Positions 9,581 to 19,258 of a stretch of DNA of 40,742 nucleotides are shown piece by piece (within the stretch, counting starts at the first letter, position 1; every line of letters begins with the position of its first letter). The position numbers were made by a program, and so were the translations under genes. Origin of the DNA: Lysobacterales bacterium (GTDB lineage Bacteria; Pseudomonadota; Gammaproteobacteria; Xanthomonadales; Marinicellaceae); the NCBI GenBank assembly GCA_026988115.1, contig JALSLV010000098.1, forward strand, positions 1 to 40,742, written 5' to 3'. A model generated the notes under the pieces. The model searched no databases, had not been told where the DNA came from, and saw only the letters and a list, made by a program, of their open reading frames with translations.

Positions 9581-10994
9581 AAATATCTTCAAATCTTTCG
9601 ATATCGTCTTCACCAAAATAATCTCCGCATTGGACTTCAATTAAGGCAATGTCGTTATCTGTTGGATTCTCTAAACGGTGTAAAGTGTCTTTGGGGATGT
9701 AGGTGGATTGGTTGTTTTTTAAAATAAATTCATCATCGCCAACACGTACTTTTGCCTCGCCATTGACCATCGTCCAATGTTCTGAGCGTCTTTGGTGTTT
9801 CTGCAAGGATAAAACTTGTCCAGGTTTGACCGTTAGTCGTTTGACTTTGCAATCGGGTTCGTCTTCTAAAATAGTATAACTTCCCCAAGGACGGTGAACA
9901 GTTTGGTGGTAAATAGCGGCATCGTGGTTGTTGGATTTCAAAAATTGCACCACGTCTTTTACCCCTTGTGAGCGGTCTTTGTGTGCCACAAGAACAGCAT
10001 CTTTTGTATCTACTATCATCAAATTGTCAACACCAACAGCGGCAACGATTCGATCACCACTGCGGATATAACAATCATTGGATTCGATGGCAATGGCTTT
10101 GCCCTCAATGCGATTGCCGTATTCGTCAGGATCAGCCAATCCAGCCATAGAATTCCATGAGCCAATATCATTCCAATCAAATTTTGAGTCCACCACAGCG
10201 CGTTTTTTAGCGTGTTCCATAACAGCATAATCTATGGAAATGTCAGGCATGGCAGCAAAACTATTGGTATCAAACTCTATGGCTGATTGTTGGATGTTTT
10301 TTGTTGCAAAACATTCTTGAGCAGCCTTTAAAACCTCAGGAGAAGTGGCTTGCATTTCATCGATTAAGGTTTTTGCACTTAAGGCAAACATGCCTGAGTT
10401 CCAAGTGTAATTTCCTGAAGCGACATAATCTTTTGCCGTTTGCAGGTCGGGTTTTTCCTTAAACTCATCAATAAGTGCGGCATCATATCCTTCAATGCGT
10501 TGACCAGCTTTGATGTAACCGTAACCTGTTTCTGGTGAGGTTGGGTGGATACCAAAAGTGGCAATAAATCCTTGCTCGGCAAGTTTTGCCCCTTCTTTTA
10601 CGGCTGTTTTAAAGGCTTGTTTGTCTTTAATCAAGTGGTCTGATGGCATAACAAGCATAACCGCATCTTCGCCAAAACGTTGTTTTACCTCAAGAGCAGC
10701 CAAGGCAATGGCTGGAGCGGTATTTCTTCCCATTGGTTCAAGCATAAAAATTTGTTTGTGCATTTCACTCATTGCCACATTGCTGTACATATCGCGGCAG
10801 ATAAAATAATAATCACGCGATGTCACTGTCATAACAGTGCCATCATCAGAAACATCCAAAGCACGCTCAAAGGTGAGTTCGGCTAAGGTGCTGCCGTTGG
10901 CGAGTTTCATAAAAGGTTTTGGGTAAGCTCTACGTGAAACAGGCCACAAACGCGTGCCTGCTCCTCCAGATAAAATGACTGGAATTAATTTCAA
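9558..10994 (-). CDS. manC: Mannose-1-phosphate guanylyltransferase / mannose-6-phosphate isomerase
   Basis: This 478-residue bifunctional enzyme makes GDP-mannose from mannose-1-phosphate and GTP, and its C-terminal cupin can interconvert fructose-6- and mannose-6-phosphate. The N-terminal nucleotidyltransferase signature is GGAGTRLWPVSRRAYPKPF (residues 10-28). FKEKPD and the WNSGMF motif follow. The C-terminal domain has RPWGSYTILEDE, the metal-binding run LSLQKHQRRSEHWTMVNG, and YIPKDTLHRLENP. Length matches the ManC/AlgA/CpsB family. Its start overlaps the end of rmlD by four bases. With the rml genes it supplies nucleotide sugars for surface polysaccharide. No phosphomannomutase or glycosyltransferase is in the window. 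Confidence 0.95.
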   Translation of the reverse strand: MKLIPVILSGGAGTRLWPVSRRAYPKPFMKLANGSTLAELTFERALDVSDDGTVMTVTSRDYYFICRDMYSNVAMSEMHKQIFMLEPMGRNTAPAIALAALEVKQRFGEDAVMLVMPSDHLIKDKQAFKTAVKEGAKLAEQGFIATFGIHPTSPETGYGYIKAGQRIEGYDAALIDEFKEKPDLQTAKDYVASGNYTWNSGMFALSAKTLIDEMQATSPEVLKAAQECFATKNIQQSAIEFDTNSFAAMPDISIDYAVMEHAKKRAVVDSKFDWNDIGSWNSMAGLADPDEYGNRIEGKAIAIESNDCYIRSGDRIVAAVGVDNLMIVDTKDAVLVAHKDRSQGVKDVVQFLKSNNHDAAIYHQTVHRPWGSYTILEDEPDCKVKRLTVKPGQVLSLQKHQRRSEHWTMVNGEAKVRVGDDEFILKNNQSTYIPKDTLHRLENPTDNDIALIEVQCGDYFGEDDIERFEDIYGRTTND

Positions 10995-11887
10995 TTTAAT
11001 CTCCTAAGATTTTGCATGCAAAGTTGTAAAGAAGTTTGCCAATTTGGCATTTTGATGCCAAGTGTTTGCTTGAGTTTTGAACAATCTAACACCGAATAAC
11101 TTGGGCGTTTTGCCCGTGTTGGGTATTTATCCGTGGTAATGCCATGAACCATAGGCTTGTTGTCAATAAGCGACATGTGCTCGGCATTTGAAAATATCTT
11201 TCGAGCAAAATTACACCACGTTGTTTTGCCAGAAGATGTCATGTGATAAAGACCATCTTGAGGGTTTTTCATGGCTAATGCGGTGGCTAGTGCAATCGAA
11301 CTGGCAGAAGTTGGGGAGCCGTATTGATCGTCAACAACATTAAGTTCTTGGTGTTCTTTAGCTAGTTTCAACATGGTTTTCATAAAGTTTTTGCCACGAT
11401 AAGAATAAACCCAAGCGGTTCTAAAAATCATGTGTTGGCAGCCAGAATCTAAAATAGCCAACTCACCTAAAAGCTTGGTGTTGGCATAAATGCCTTGTGG
11501 GTCACATTCATCTTCTTCAATCCATGGACTTTCTTTTTTTCCCGAAAAAACATAATCGGTTGAATAATGCACCAATAACCCATCATTAATAACAGAATAT
11601 TTGGCAAAAATGGCAGGTGCATCGGCGTTGATGCGTTGCGCTAGACTGTGATTACCTTCTGCGTCATCTACAGCGGTATAAGCCGCGGCATTAACGATTA
11701 TATCTGGATTTATGGCATTGAGTTTCTTTTCAATGTCACTCGAATCGGCAATATTTAATGCCAAAGTTGGCATACCATTGACTTCATAACCTTTACTGGT
11801 GGTGGGAATGACTTCTCCGATAAATTGCAGCGTACGCCACAATTCATAACCCACTTGTCCGCTTGCACCTGTTAATAATATTTTCAT
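10991..11887 (-). CDS. rmlD: dTDP-4-dehydrorhamnose reductase RmlD
   Basis: RmlD performs the final NAD(P)H-dependent reduction giving dTDP-L-rhamnose. The 298-residue short-chain dehydrogenase has the nucleotide-binding loop TGASGQVG (6-13), NAAAYTAVDDAE (66-77), STDYVFSG and the catalytic Y-x3-K in IYANTKLLGE. Family-typical FRTAWVYS and VVDDQYGSPTSA are also present. It overlaps rmlC upstream and manC downstream by four bases each, so the operon is translationally coupled. Confidence 0.95.
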   Translation of the reverse strand: MKILLTGASGQVGYELWRTLQFIGEVIPTTSKGYEVNGMPTLALNIADSSDIEKKLNAINPDIIVNAAAYTAVDDAEGNHSLAQRINADAPAIFAKYSVINDGLLVHYSTDYVFSGKKESPWIEEDECDPQGIYANTKLLGELAILDSGCQHMIFRTAWVYSYRGKNFMKTMLKLAKEHQELNVVDDQYGSPTSASSIALATALAMKNPQDGLYHMTSSGKTTWCNFARKIFSNAEHMSLIDNKPMVHGITTDKYPTRAKRPSYSVLDCSKLKQTLGIKMPNWQTSLQLCMQNLRRLN

Positions 11888-12441
11888 GGTATAAATACAG
11901 GTAGCTTGTTGCTTGGAATATCGCTTAGTCTTAGTGCATTTGCATCTTTTTCAGATAAAGACGGACGGCTAATTGGCCACTCAATGCCGATGCTTGTATC
12001 ATTCCAAATCAAGGAGGTTTCATCTTTTGGTGAATAAAGGTTGGTGCACATATAAGAAAATATAGCCGTTTCGGATAAAACACAAAAACCATGGGCAAAA
12101 CCTTCGGGAATATAAAATTGCTTGTGGTTATCGCCAGTTAATATTTCACCATGCCACTGCCCAAAAGTAGGGGAGCCTTGGCGAATATCAACAGCCACAT
12201 CAAAGACTTCACCTGTTAAAATTTGCACAAGTTTGCCCTGTGGATTTGGGTTTTGAAAATGCAAACCCCGCAAAACCCCTTTGGCAGATTTAGAAAGGTT
12301 GGATTGAACGAAATTTACATCAAGTCCCGCCTCTTTGTAACGTTGTTGATTCCATGTTTCCATAAAAAAACCGCGTTCATCACCAAAAACTTTAGGCTCA
12401 AACACCATGGCTCCAGAGAGTTTTGTTTGGGTTACTTTCAT
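11884..12441 (-). CDS. rmlC: dTDP-4-dehydrorhamnose 3,5-epimerase RmlC
   Basis: RmlC epimerises dTDP-4-keto-6-deoxyglucose at C3 and C5, the third step to dTDP-rhamnose. The 185-residue cupin carries [12 protein letters not shown], the catalytic histidine in GVLRGLHFQ (H61), IPEGFAHGF, and the tyrosine-containing [11 protein letters not shown] (Y130). The frame runs two codons further upstream, but the ATG at 12441 overlaps the rmlA stop as ATGA, like the other junctions in this operon, so I use that start. Confidence 0.95.
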   Translation of the reverse strand: MKVTQTKLSGAMVFEPKVFGDERGFFMETWNQQRYKEAGLDVNFVQSNLSKSAKGVLRGLHFQNPNPQGKLVQILTGEVFDVAVDIRQGSPTFGQWHGEILTGDNHKQFYIPEGFAHGFCVLSETAIFSYMCTNLYSPKDETSLIWNDTSIGIEWPISRPSLSEKDANALRLSDIPSNKLPVFIP

Positions 12442-13316
12442 GAACACTCTTCAACTAAGCGTAATAAATACTGACCATAGCCATTTTTACTGATGGGTTG
12501 GGCTAGTCGTGACACATCATCTGCGGCAATCCAATCCGCTTTAAATGCAATCTCTTCTGGGCAAGCAATTTTAATGCCCTGACGTTTCTCGATGGTGGCA
12601 ATAAAATTACTGGCATCGGTCAATGAATCATGCGTGCCTGTATCCAGCCAAGCATAACCACGACCCATTAATTCCACCATTAATTCATCTTGTTGCAGAT
12701 AGACTTTGTTCAAATCGGTAATTTCTAGTTCTCCACGAGGAGAGGGTTTGAGGTTTTTGGCAATATCACAGGCTTGGTTATCGTAAAAATATAAACCCGT
12801 TACAGCATAATTAGAACGAGGATTTTTAGGTTTTTCTTCTAAATCTATGACTTTGCCTGACTCATCAAATTCTGCCACGCCATAACGTTCAGGGTCTGTG
12901 ACTCGATAGCCAAAGACGGTTGCGCCAGTTGTTCGAACATCGGCTTTGTTTAATAAATCAACCATACCCGAACCATGGTAAATATTGTCACCTAGGATTA
13001 AGCACGAAGGGTGGTTGTCGACAAATTTTTCACCGATTAAATAAGCTTGCGCCAAACCACCTGGATCTGGTTGCGCTGCATAGGTGATATTGATTCCCCA
13101 TTGCGAGCCATCACCGAGCAACTTTTGAAACAAGGCTTGTTCATGCGGTGTATTAATGATTAAAATGTCACGAATACCAGCCAGCATGAGTGTTGTTAGC
13201 GGATAATAAATCATCGGCTTGTCGTAAATCGGTAATAATTGCTTACTGATGGAATGCGTTAATGGGTACAAACGCGTGCCAGAACCACCAGCTAAAATAA
13301 TGCCTTTTCTTTTCAT
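12438..13316 (-). CDS. rmlA: Glucose-1-phosphate thymidylyltransferase RmlA
   Basis: RmlA makes dTDP-glucose from glucose-1-phosphate and dTTP and is the feedback-controlled entry step of the rhamnose pathway. The 292-residue protein begins [20 protein letters not shown] and has the family runs [24 protein letters not shown] and [20 protein letters not shown], and a [10 protein letters not shown] block. The open frame extends to 13379, but the ATG at 13316 overlaps the rmlB stop (ATGA) and places the signature at the normal distance from the N-terminus. Confidence 0.96.
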   Translation of the reverse strand: MKRKGIILAGGSGTRLYPLTHSISKQLLPIYDKPMIYYPLTTLMLAGIRDILIINTPHEQALFQKLLGDGSQWGINITYAAQPDPGGLAQAYLIGEKFVDNHPSCLILGDNIYHGSGMVDLLNKADVRTTGATVFGYRVTDPERYGVAEFDESGKVIDLEEKPKNPRSNYAVTGLYFYDNQACDIAKNLKPSPRGELEITDLNKVYLQQDELMVELMGRGYAWLDTGTHDSLTDASNFIATIEKRQGIKIACPEEIAFKADWIAADDVSRLAQPISKNGYGQYLLRLVEECS

Positions 13317-14377
13317 TGTACTTTCTCTTGACCTAATCGTTGACCTGCATAAGAACCATCTAAAACCCGATCGCTCCATTTTTTGTTATCCAAGTACCAT
13401 TCTACCGTTTTACGAATGCCACTTGCAAACGATTCCGAAGGAGTCCACCCCAATTGATTCTGTAATTTGGAAGAATCAATGGCATAACGCTGGTCATGTC
13501 CAGGTCTATCGGTGACATAAGTGACTAAATCCCGTCGGCATTTGCCTGCAACAGGTCGTAATTCATCCAAAATATCGCACAAAGCATGCACCACTTGGAT
13601 GTTTTGTTTTTCTTCATTACCACCGACATTATAAACTTCGCCAACTTTTCCTTTAAGAATGACTGTTTCAATGGCGCTGCAATGGTCTTGGACATAAAGC
13701 CAATCGCGAATATTTTTACCATCACCATAAACGGGTAAGGGTTCAAAATTTAAAGCCTTGGTAATAATTAATGGAATAAGCTTTTCAGGAAACTGAAAAG
13801 GACCGTAATTATTGGAACAATTTGTGGTTAAAACAGGCAGACCATAAGTGTGGTAATAAGCCCGCACCAAATGATCCGATGAGGCTTTTGAGGCAGAATA
13901 GGGCGAATTCGGTGAATAGGGCGTAGTTTCGGTAAATAAGCCAGTCTCACCAAGTGAGCCATAGACCTCATCAGTGGAAACGTGTAAAAACCTAAAGTTG
14001 TCTTTTTTGTCATCGACTAAAGTTTGGTAATAATTCAAAGCCTGTTTGAGTAAGTTAAATGTTCCCACAATATTGGTGGTAATAAAATCATCAGGGGCAT
14101 CAATCGAACGATCAACATGACTCTCAGCGGCAAAATTAACAATAAAATCGGGTTGGTGCTTTTTTATAATCTCAGCAACCAAGTCATTATCGCCAATATC
14201 ACCTTGAATAAAAGTGTAATTATCATTGCCATCAAGCTGTGCAAGGGTATCAAGATTTCCCGCATAGGTTAACTTGTCTAAGTTGATGATTTTGCGTTTT
14301 TTATCAAGCACTTGCTGCAAAATAAAATTTCCACCGATAAAGCCAGCACCACCTGTAACTAACCACGTTTGAGTCAT
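13313..14377 (-). CDS. rmlB: dTDP-glucose 4,6-dehydratase RmlB
   Basis: RmlB converts dTDP-glucose to dTDP-4-keto-6-deoxyglucose using bound NAD. The 354-residue protein has the nucleotide-binding TGGAGFIG (8-15), the ESHVDRSID run, the catalytic STDEVYG (T135, D136, E137) and Y160-x3-K164 in [12 protein letters not shown]. The substrate-binding [18 protein letters not shown] follows. It is the first gene of the minus-strand operon rmlB-A-C-D-manC-phosphatase-cysQ. An extended -10 lies about 30 bases upstream of its start. Confidence 0.96.
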   Translation of the reverse strand: MTQTWLVTGGAGFIGGNFILQQVLDKKRKIINLDKLTYAGNLDTLAQLDGNDNYTFIQGDIGDNDLVAEIIKKHQPDFIVNFAAESHVDRSIDAPDDFITTNIVGTFNLLKQALNYYQTLVDDKKDNFRFLHVSTDEVYGSLGETGLFTETTPYSPNSPYSASKASSDHLVRAYYHTYGLPVLTTNCSNNYGPFQFPEKLIPLIITKALNFEPLPVYGDGKNIRDWLYVQDHCSAIETVILKGKVGEVYNVGGNEEKQNIQVVHALCDILDELRPVAGKCRRDLVTYVTDRPGHDQRYAIDSSKLQNQLGWTPSESFASGIRKTVEWYLDNKKWSDRVLDGSYAGQRLGQEKVQ

Positions 14378-14406
14378 TGAAATACCAAAAATTTAAAAGG
14401 GTCGTG

Positions 14407-14415
14407 ATTATATCA
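14407..14415 (-). promoter_or_regulatory. Extended -10 promoter for the rml operon
   Basis: On the minus strand the bases read TG-A-TATAAT, a perfect extended -10. It lies about 30 bases before the rmlB ATG, so the leader would be short. I see no good -35. The MITE-like element ends 17 bases upstream, so the -35 region comes from or abuts that insertion. Confidence 0.55.
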
Positions 14416-14431
14416 TAAAACAGGCTCATAT

Positions 14432-14678
14432 TTAGCCCGCATATTTCATAGGAATGCAGAATTTTAGGACACAACAGTGAGTCAGTTTGTTCTATTCACC
14501 GAAAAACCTAGTTATTCTTACGTTTGCAGGTGAATCGGGCAAAATGACCGCTGTTGTTTTCTAAAAACTGCATAGCTAACTTGGTTGCAAAGTGTGTTTT
14601 TTTAATATCTTAATAATATTATTTAATATCAATATGTTAAGCCTGTAATATAGCAATCCAATGAAATATGCGGGTTAA
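14432..14678 (+). mobile_element. MITE-like or relic insertion sequence
   Basis: The ends at 14432-14452 and 14658-14678 are inverted repeats matching at 19 of 21 positions (core CCCGCATATTTCAT, perfect). A second inverted pair lies inside: ATGCAG...ACAACAG around 14455-14477, and CTGTTGTTTTCTAAAAACTGCAT around 14550-14573. There is no transposase frame in the 247 bp. It looks like a non-autonomous element or a deleted IS. No long target duplication is obvious. Confidence 0.65.
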
Positions 14679-14723
14679 TTATCAGTTGAATGAACCCGTG
14701 ATGTTTTATGATGAACTTTATAC

Positions 14724-14864
14724 TTATAGAATACCTAACTGTTTAAGAGCCTTTAAATCAACACGAATTTGCTTAGCTTTAGTGTAGTTATCTATTTTTA
14801 TTTGATGACATGAAGTTAAAAAAAGCATAAAACCAAGGAGTAAGAAAAGTATTTTTGTTTGCAT
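14724..14864 (-). CDS. Small predicted lipoprotein (46 residues)
   Basis: A short minus-strand frame encodes MQTKILFLLLGFMLFLTSC followed by 27 residues ending KALKQLGIL. A lysine near the N-terminus, a hydrophobic stretch at about 5-16 and the lipobox L-T-S-C (cysteine at 19) fit lipoprotein signal peptidase cleavage and lipid attachment. The mature part is short, basic and probably helical. The upstream region has only a weak ribosome site (AGCAAG), and no relative is recognised. The well-formed lipobox argues that it is real, although a frame this short can arise by chance. Function unknown; it might be inner-membrane or periplasm facing. Confidence 0.55.
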   Translation of the reverse strand: MQTKILFLLLGFMLFLTSCHQIKIDNYTKAKQIRVDLKALKQLGIL

Positions 14865-14957
14865 GCTTGCTATTATAAATAAATAGAACAACAACTCAAA
14901 ACATAAACTTTTTATGGCAATTATTTGATTAAATTTGTTCTTTTTTTATCAACGAAG

Positions 14958-15000
14958 TTCTGTTATATTGGGACTTTATCAACAACCACATCAATTATTA
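14958..15000 (+). repeat. 43-bp promoter-like repeat, copy A (upstream of hsdR)
   Basis: This segment matches 24667-24709 at about 34 of 43 aligned positions without gaps. The first 14 bases (TTCTGTTATATTGG) and last 10 (TCAATTATTA) are identical. It contains an extended -10 (TG-T-TATATT at 14961-14969), so it may drive hsdR with a leader of about 150 bases. Alternatively it marks one side of an inserted block. Between it and hsdR I see only the short motifs shared with the region behind hsdM. Confidence 0.55.
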
Positions 15001-15126
15001 TGACTAAACACCGCACGTTAAACTGTAAATTCAATAGATATCTGTGCAATGAATAGCTTAATAATTGTTACAGCCTAAAAATTAATACAGTATAATGTTA
15101 CAAAAAAATAAAATAATGGACAGGCA

Positions 15127-18060
15127 ATGCCAATAAAAGAAAACAAAATAGAAAATGATTTCATCAAAAAACTCCAAGAGCTAAAATACAAATATCGTCC
15201 TAATATTCGTGACAGAAGCTCTTTAGAGCAAAATTTTCGTCAAAAGTTCCAAGAACTAAATAGAGTAAACTTAACAGATAATGAGTTTACTCGACTATTA
15301 GAAGAAATCATTAGCCCCAACGTTTTTAACTCCTCTAAGCTACTACGAGAGACAAACACTTTTGAAAGAGAAGATGGTACACCTTTACACTATACGCTTG
15401 TCAATATCAAAGATTGGTGTAAAAACTCTTTTGAGGTGATAAATCAACTGCGTATCAATACAAAAGATAGTTTTCATAGATATGATGTGATTTTGCTTAT
15501 CAATGGTCTGCCATTGGTGCAAATTGAGCTTAAGACTTTGCAGATAAGCCCAAGACGAGCGATGCAACAGATTATTGATTATAAAAATGATGCAGGTAAT
15601 GGCTATGCCAATACACTGCTTAGTTTTATGCAACTTTTTATTGTCTCAAATCAGAGCAATACCTACTACTTTGCCAACAACGACAACAAACATTTTGCTT
15701 TTGATGCTGATGAGAGATTCCTACCTATCTATCAATTTGCAGATACTAAAAATAAAAAAATTATAAATCTTGATGATTTTAGTGATGCTTTTTTAGCTAA
15801 ATGTAAACTTGCTGAAACCATCAACAGATATATGGTACTAGTCCAAAGTGAGCAAAAACTTATGATGATGCGACCTTATCAAATCTATGCCGTTGAAGCG
15901 ATAGTAGAGTGCATAGAGGACAACAGAGGCAATGGATACATTTGGCACACAACAGGAAGTGGAAAAACGCTCACTTCTTTTAAAGCCTCTACACTCTTAA
16001 AAGACAACGATACCATTAAAAAAGTGCTTTTTGTAGTCGATAGAAAAGACCTTGATAGACAAACAAGAGAAGAGTTTAACCGATTTCAAGAGAATTGTGT
16101 AGAGGAGAATACCAACACCCAAACCCTTGTAGATAGACTGCTCTCAACAGATTATGCCGACAAAGTAATAGTAACAACTATTCAAAAGCTAGGACTTGCC
16201 CTTGATGGAACAAACAGAAACAATTATAAAGAGGCTTTAGCACCACTTAGCCAAGAACGAATTGTGTTTATTTTCGACGAGTGTCACAGAAGTCAATTTG
16301 GTAAAAACAACAAAGCCATCAAAGATTTTTTTCCTAACTCTCAACTCTTTGGCTTTACAGGTACGCCCATCTTTGAAGAGAATGCCAAGAGTTTTATGAT
16401 AGAAGATGATACAGCCACACTCAAAACCACCAAAGATATATTTGAAAAAGAGCTACACAACTACACCATTACCCACGCCATTGATGATGGAAATGTCTTG
16501 CGTTTTCATATAGACTATTTTAAACCAGAGAGTAAAGAGGCACAAAAAGCGACTATCTCAAAAAAGGCAGTAGCCAAAGCCATACTAGAAAAGCACAACA
16601 AAACCACAGCCGATAAAAAATTCAATGCCGTTTTTGCTACCTCTAGCATCAACGATGCCATAGAGTATTTTAGAGTTTTTAAAGAGCTTGAACACGATTT
16701 AAATATCGCTTGTGTCTTCTCTCCACCTGCTGAGGGCAACAAAGATGTAGCCCAACTTCAAGAGGATTTACCAACAGAGAAAGAGGATAACAAAGTAGAG
16801 CCAAACCTTAAAAAAGAGGCGTTAAAAGAGATTATAAACGATTATAATAAACAATTTAATACTAACCATACGCTAAATAACTTTGATGTTTACTACCAAG
16901 ATGTGCAAACTCGTATTAAAAATCAAAAATACCCAAATAGCGATTTGCCACATAAAGAGAAAATAGACATCACCATAGTGGTCGATATGCTCTTAACAGG
17001 TTTTGACTCTAAGTTTTTAAATACCCTCTATGTAGATAAAAATCTACAATACCACGGACTTATTCAAGCTTTTTCAAGAACCAACAGAGTCTTAAACGAC
17101 GCCAAACCCTACGGTAATATCTTAGATTTTCGCTCACAACAAAATGCAGTAGATGAGGCAATAGCACTCTTTTCTGGTGAAGATATAGGCAAACCAAAAG
17201 AGATATGGCTTGTTGATTCTGCTCCTAAAACCATAGAGAAGTTTAAAGAGGCAACAAAAAAACTTGAAACTTTTATGAGCAATTACGGCTTAGAGAACAA
17301 CCCAAGCGAAGTAGCCAATCTAAAAGGCGATGAGGCAAGAGCGGAGTTTATCAATACTTTTAAAGAGATACAACGCCTAAAAACCCAACTAGACCAATAC
17401 ACAGAGCTAAAAAATGAAGAGCTAGAAGCCATAGAAGAGGCGATGCCAAATGATACGCTAAGAGCCTTTAAATCTATGTATCTTGAAACGGCCAAACAGC
17501 TACAAAACAAACGAGACAAAGGCGATGAGGTAAGTGATGAAGTAGAGCAACTTGATTTTGAATTTGTCTTATTTGCTTCGGCTCTTATAGATTATGACTA
17601 CATCATGAACCTTGTGAGTCAGTACGCAAGTGCTGAGCCTAAAAAGCAAGAGAGTAGAAAAGAGCAACTCATAAACCTACTTAAATCAAACGCCAATCTG
17701 CTTGACGAAAAAGAGGATATAATCGATTATATCAACTCACTAGAAGTAGGCAAAGCTTCAGATGAGCAGAGCATCAAAAAAGGGTATGAGGCATTTAGAA
17801 GTGCTAAAAATACCAAGGAGCTCAATGCCATAGCTGAAAAAAATAGCCTTAAACCCGTTGAACTTCAAAAGTTTGTAGATGCCATTTTAGACAGATATAT
17901 ATTTGACGGTGAAAAACTAACCGACCTGTTAGCTCCTTTAAATCTTGGATGGAAACAAAGGCGGCTTAAAGAGCTAGAGCTAATGGAAGAGCTTAGCCCA
18001 CTGCTTAGAAAGATGGCAAAAGGCAAAGAGATTTCAGGCTTGGAGGTGTATGATGACTAA
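15127..18060 (+). CDS. hsdR: Type I restriction enzyme R subunit HsdR
   Basis: HsdR is the motor and nuclease subunit of a type I restriction-modification complex; it translocates DNA using ATP and cuts unmodified DNA. The 977-residue protein has the N-terminal PD-(D/E)xK nuclease (D120, then ELK at 134-136). A superfamily 2 helicase follows, with Walker A TTGSGKT (275-281), DECH (384-387) and FGFTGTP motif III, and a second RecA lobe with DMLLTGFDSKFLNTLYVDK and QAFSRTNR. The helical C-terminus ends LSPLLRKMAKGKEISG. Arginine is mostly AGA and isoleucine often ATA, unlike the flanking gammaproteobacterial genes and reminiscent of Campylobacterota, which suggests transfer. The stop overlaps the hsdS start. 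Confidence 0.96.
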   Translation: MPIKENKIENDFIKKLQELKYKYRPNIRDRSSLEQNFRQKFQELNRVNLTDNEFTRLLEEIISPNVFNSSKLLRETNTFEREDGTPLHYTLVNIKDWCKNSFEVINQLRINTKDSFHRYDVILLINGLPLVQIELKTLQISPRRAMQQIIDYKNDAGNGYANTLLSFMQLFIVSNQSNTYYFANNDNKHFAFDADERFLPIYQFADTKNKKIINLDDFSDAFLAKCKLAETINRYMVLVQSEQKLMMMRPYQIYAVEAIVECIEDNRGNGYIWHTTGSGKTLTSFKASTLLKDNDTIKKVLFVVDRKDLDRQTREEFNRFQENCVEENTNTQTLVDRLLSTDYADKVIVTTIQKLGLALDGTNRNNYKEALAPLSQERIVFIFDECHRSQFGKNNKAIKDFFPNSQLFGFTGTPIFEENAKSFMIEDDTATLKTTKDIFEKELHNYTITHAIDDGNVLRFHIDYFKPESKEAQKATISKKAVAKAILEKHNKTTADKKFNAVFATSSINDAIEYFRVFKELEHDLNIACVFSPPAEGNKDVAQLQEDLPTEKEDNKVEPNLKKEALKEIINDYNKQFNTNHTLNNFDVYYQDVQTRIKNQKYPNSDLPHKEKIDITIVVDMLLTGFDSKFLNTLYVDKNLQYHGLIQAFSRTNRVLNDAKPYGNILDFRSQQNAVDEAIALFSGEDIGKPKEIWLVDSAPKTIEKFKEATKKLETFMSNYGLENNPSEVANLKGDEARAEFINTFKEIQRLKTQLDQYTELKNEELEAIEEAMPNDTLRAFKSMYLETAKQLQNKRDKGDEVSDEVEQLDFEFVLFASALIDYDYIMNLVSQYASAEPKKQESRKEQLINLLKSNANLLDEKEDIIDYINSLEVGKASDEQSIKKGYEAFRSAKNTKELNAIAEKNSLKPVELQKFVDAILDRYIFDGEKLTDLLAPLNLGWKQRRLKELELMEELSPLLRKMAKGKEISGLEVYDD

Positions 18061-19258
18061 ATTAGTACCAAAGCTTAGATTTAAGGAGTTTAGTGGGGAG
18101 TGGGAGGAAGACATACTCGGTAAAGTTGTTAAATTTTTAGATGGAAAAAGAAAACCTATTAAAGAATCAGATAGAGCTAGTATGCAAGGAGAATATCCAT
18201 ATTATGGTGCTTCAGGAATTATTGATTATGTTAATGATTATATATTTGATGAAGATTTGATTTTACTTGGAGAAGATGGTGAAAATATTGTTTCAAGAAA
18301 TTTACCACTTGTTTTTAAAGTTTCAGGCAAATCATGGGTTAATAATCATGCACATGTATTAAAACCATTGAAAGAGCATAAGTTAGATTTTTTAGTACAA
18401 TATTTAGAAAATTTGTCTTATGCTAAATATAATTCTGGTGGGGCTCAACCGAAGTTAAATCAGGCTGTATGCAAAACTATTCCATTAATAATACCTAAAC
18501 CAAAAGAACAACAAAAAATCGCCTCGACTTTTCTCTCACTTGACAATCTCATAGAGGCAACCAAGCAAAAAGTAGAGGCTTTGCAAAAGCATAAAAAGGG
18601 CTTGATGCAACAACTCTTCCCCTCTGATGGCGAAAAAGTGCCAAAGCTTAGATTTAAGGAGTTTAGTGGGGAGTGGGAGGAGAAGAAGTTGGGGGATATA
18701 TTTACCATATTTCAAGGACATGCTTTCTCAAGCCATGATAGTAGAGATACTGGAACAAGATGGGTTAAAATTGCAGATGTCGGCATTCAAAAGATGGATA
18801 CAAAGTCAGCATCATATCTTCCTATAGAATATAAAAATAAATATGAAAAATATTTGCTAAAGAATGGTGACTATGTTATAGCTTTAACTCGTCCAATATT
18901 AAATAAAAAATTAAAAATTGCCCCCATCAATAAGACCTATCATAATTCACTTTTAAATCAAAGAGTTGGAAAAATAATTACATCTCAAAATAAAACTTTT
19001 GTATATTATTTTCTACAGACACAAGAATTAATAAATAGTATTGAAAGAAATATTGCAGGTAACGAGCCACCTAATTTATCAATGAAACAAATTAATAAAA
19101 TAAAAATATATATCCCAACCCCAATAGAACAACAAAAAATCGCCTCCACCCTCTCATCACTTGACAATCTCATAGAGGCAACCAAGCAAAAAGTAGAGGC
19201 TTTGCAAAAGCATAAAAAGGGTTTAATGCAACAGATGTTTGTGAGTGGGGAGGGTTGA
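18050..19258 (+). CDS. hsdS: Type I restriction-modification specificity subunit HsdS
   Basis: HsdS chooses the bipartite DNA target for methylation and cutting. The 402-residue protein is two tandem halves. Each half begins with the same block (KLRFKEFSGEWEE, residues about 8-20 and 201-213). A target recognition domain follows, then the same helical conserved region beginning EQQKIAS (about 153-190 and 360-397). The two recognition domains differ, so the site should be asymmetric. At DNA level 41 bases are identical between 18068-18108 and 18641-18681, and the conserved-region copies are nearly identical. This gives ready substrate for recombination. Two ATGs (18050, 18053) overlap the end of hsdR. 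Confidence 0.95.
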   Translation: MMTKLVPKLRFKEFSGEWEEDILGKVVKFLDGKRKPIKESDRASMQGEYPYYGASGIIDYVNDYIFDEDLILLGEDGENIVSRNLPLVFKVSGKSWVNNHAHVLKPLKEHKLDFLVQYLENLSYAKYNSGGAQPKLNQAVCKTIPLIIPKPKEQQKIASTFLSLDNLIEATKQKVEALQKHKKGLMQQLFPSDGEKVPKLRFKEFSGEWEEKKLGDIFTIFQGHAFSSHDSRDTGTRWVKIADVGIQKMDTKSASYLPIEYKNKYEKYLLKNGDYVIALTRPILNKKLKIAPINKTYHNSLLNQRVGKIITSQNKTFVYYFLQTQELINSIERNIAGNEPPNLSMKQINKIKIYIPTPIEQQKIASTLSSLDNLIEATKQKVEALQKHKKGLMQQMFVSGEG

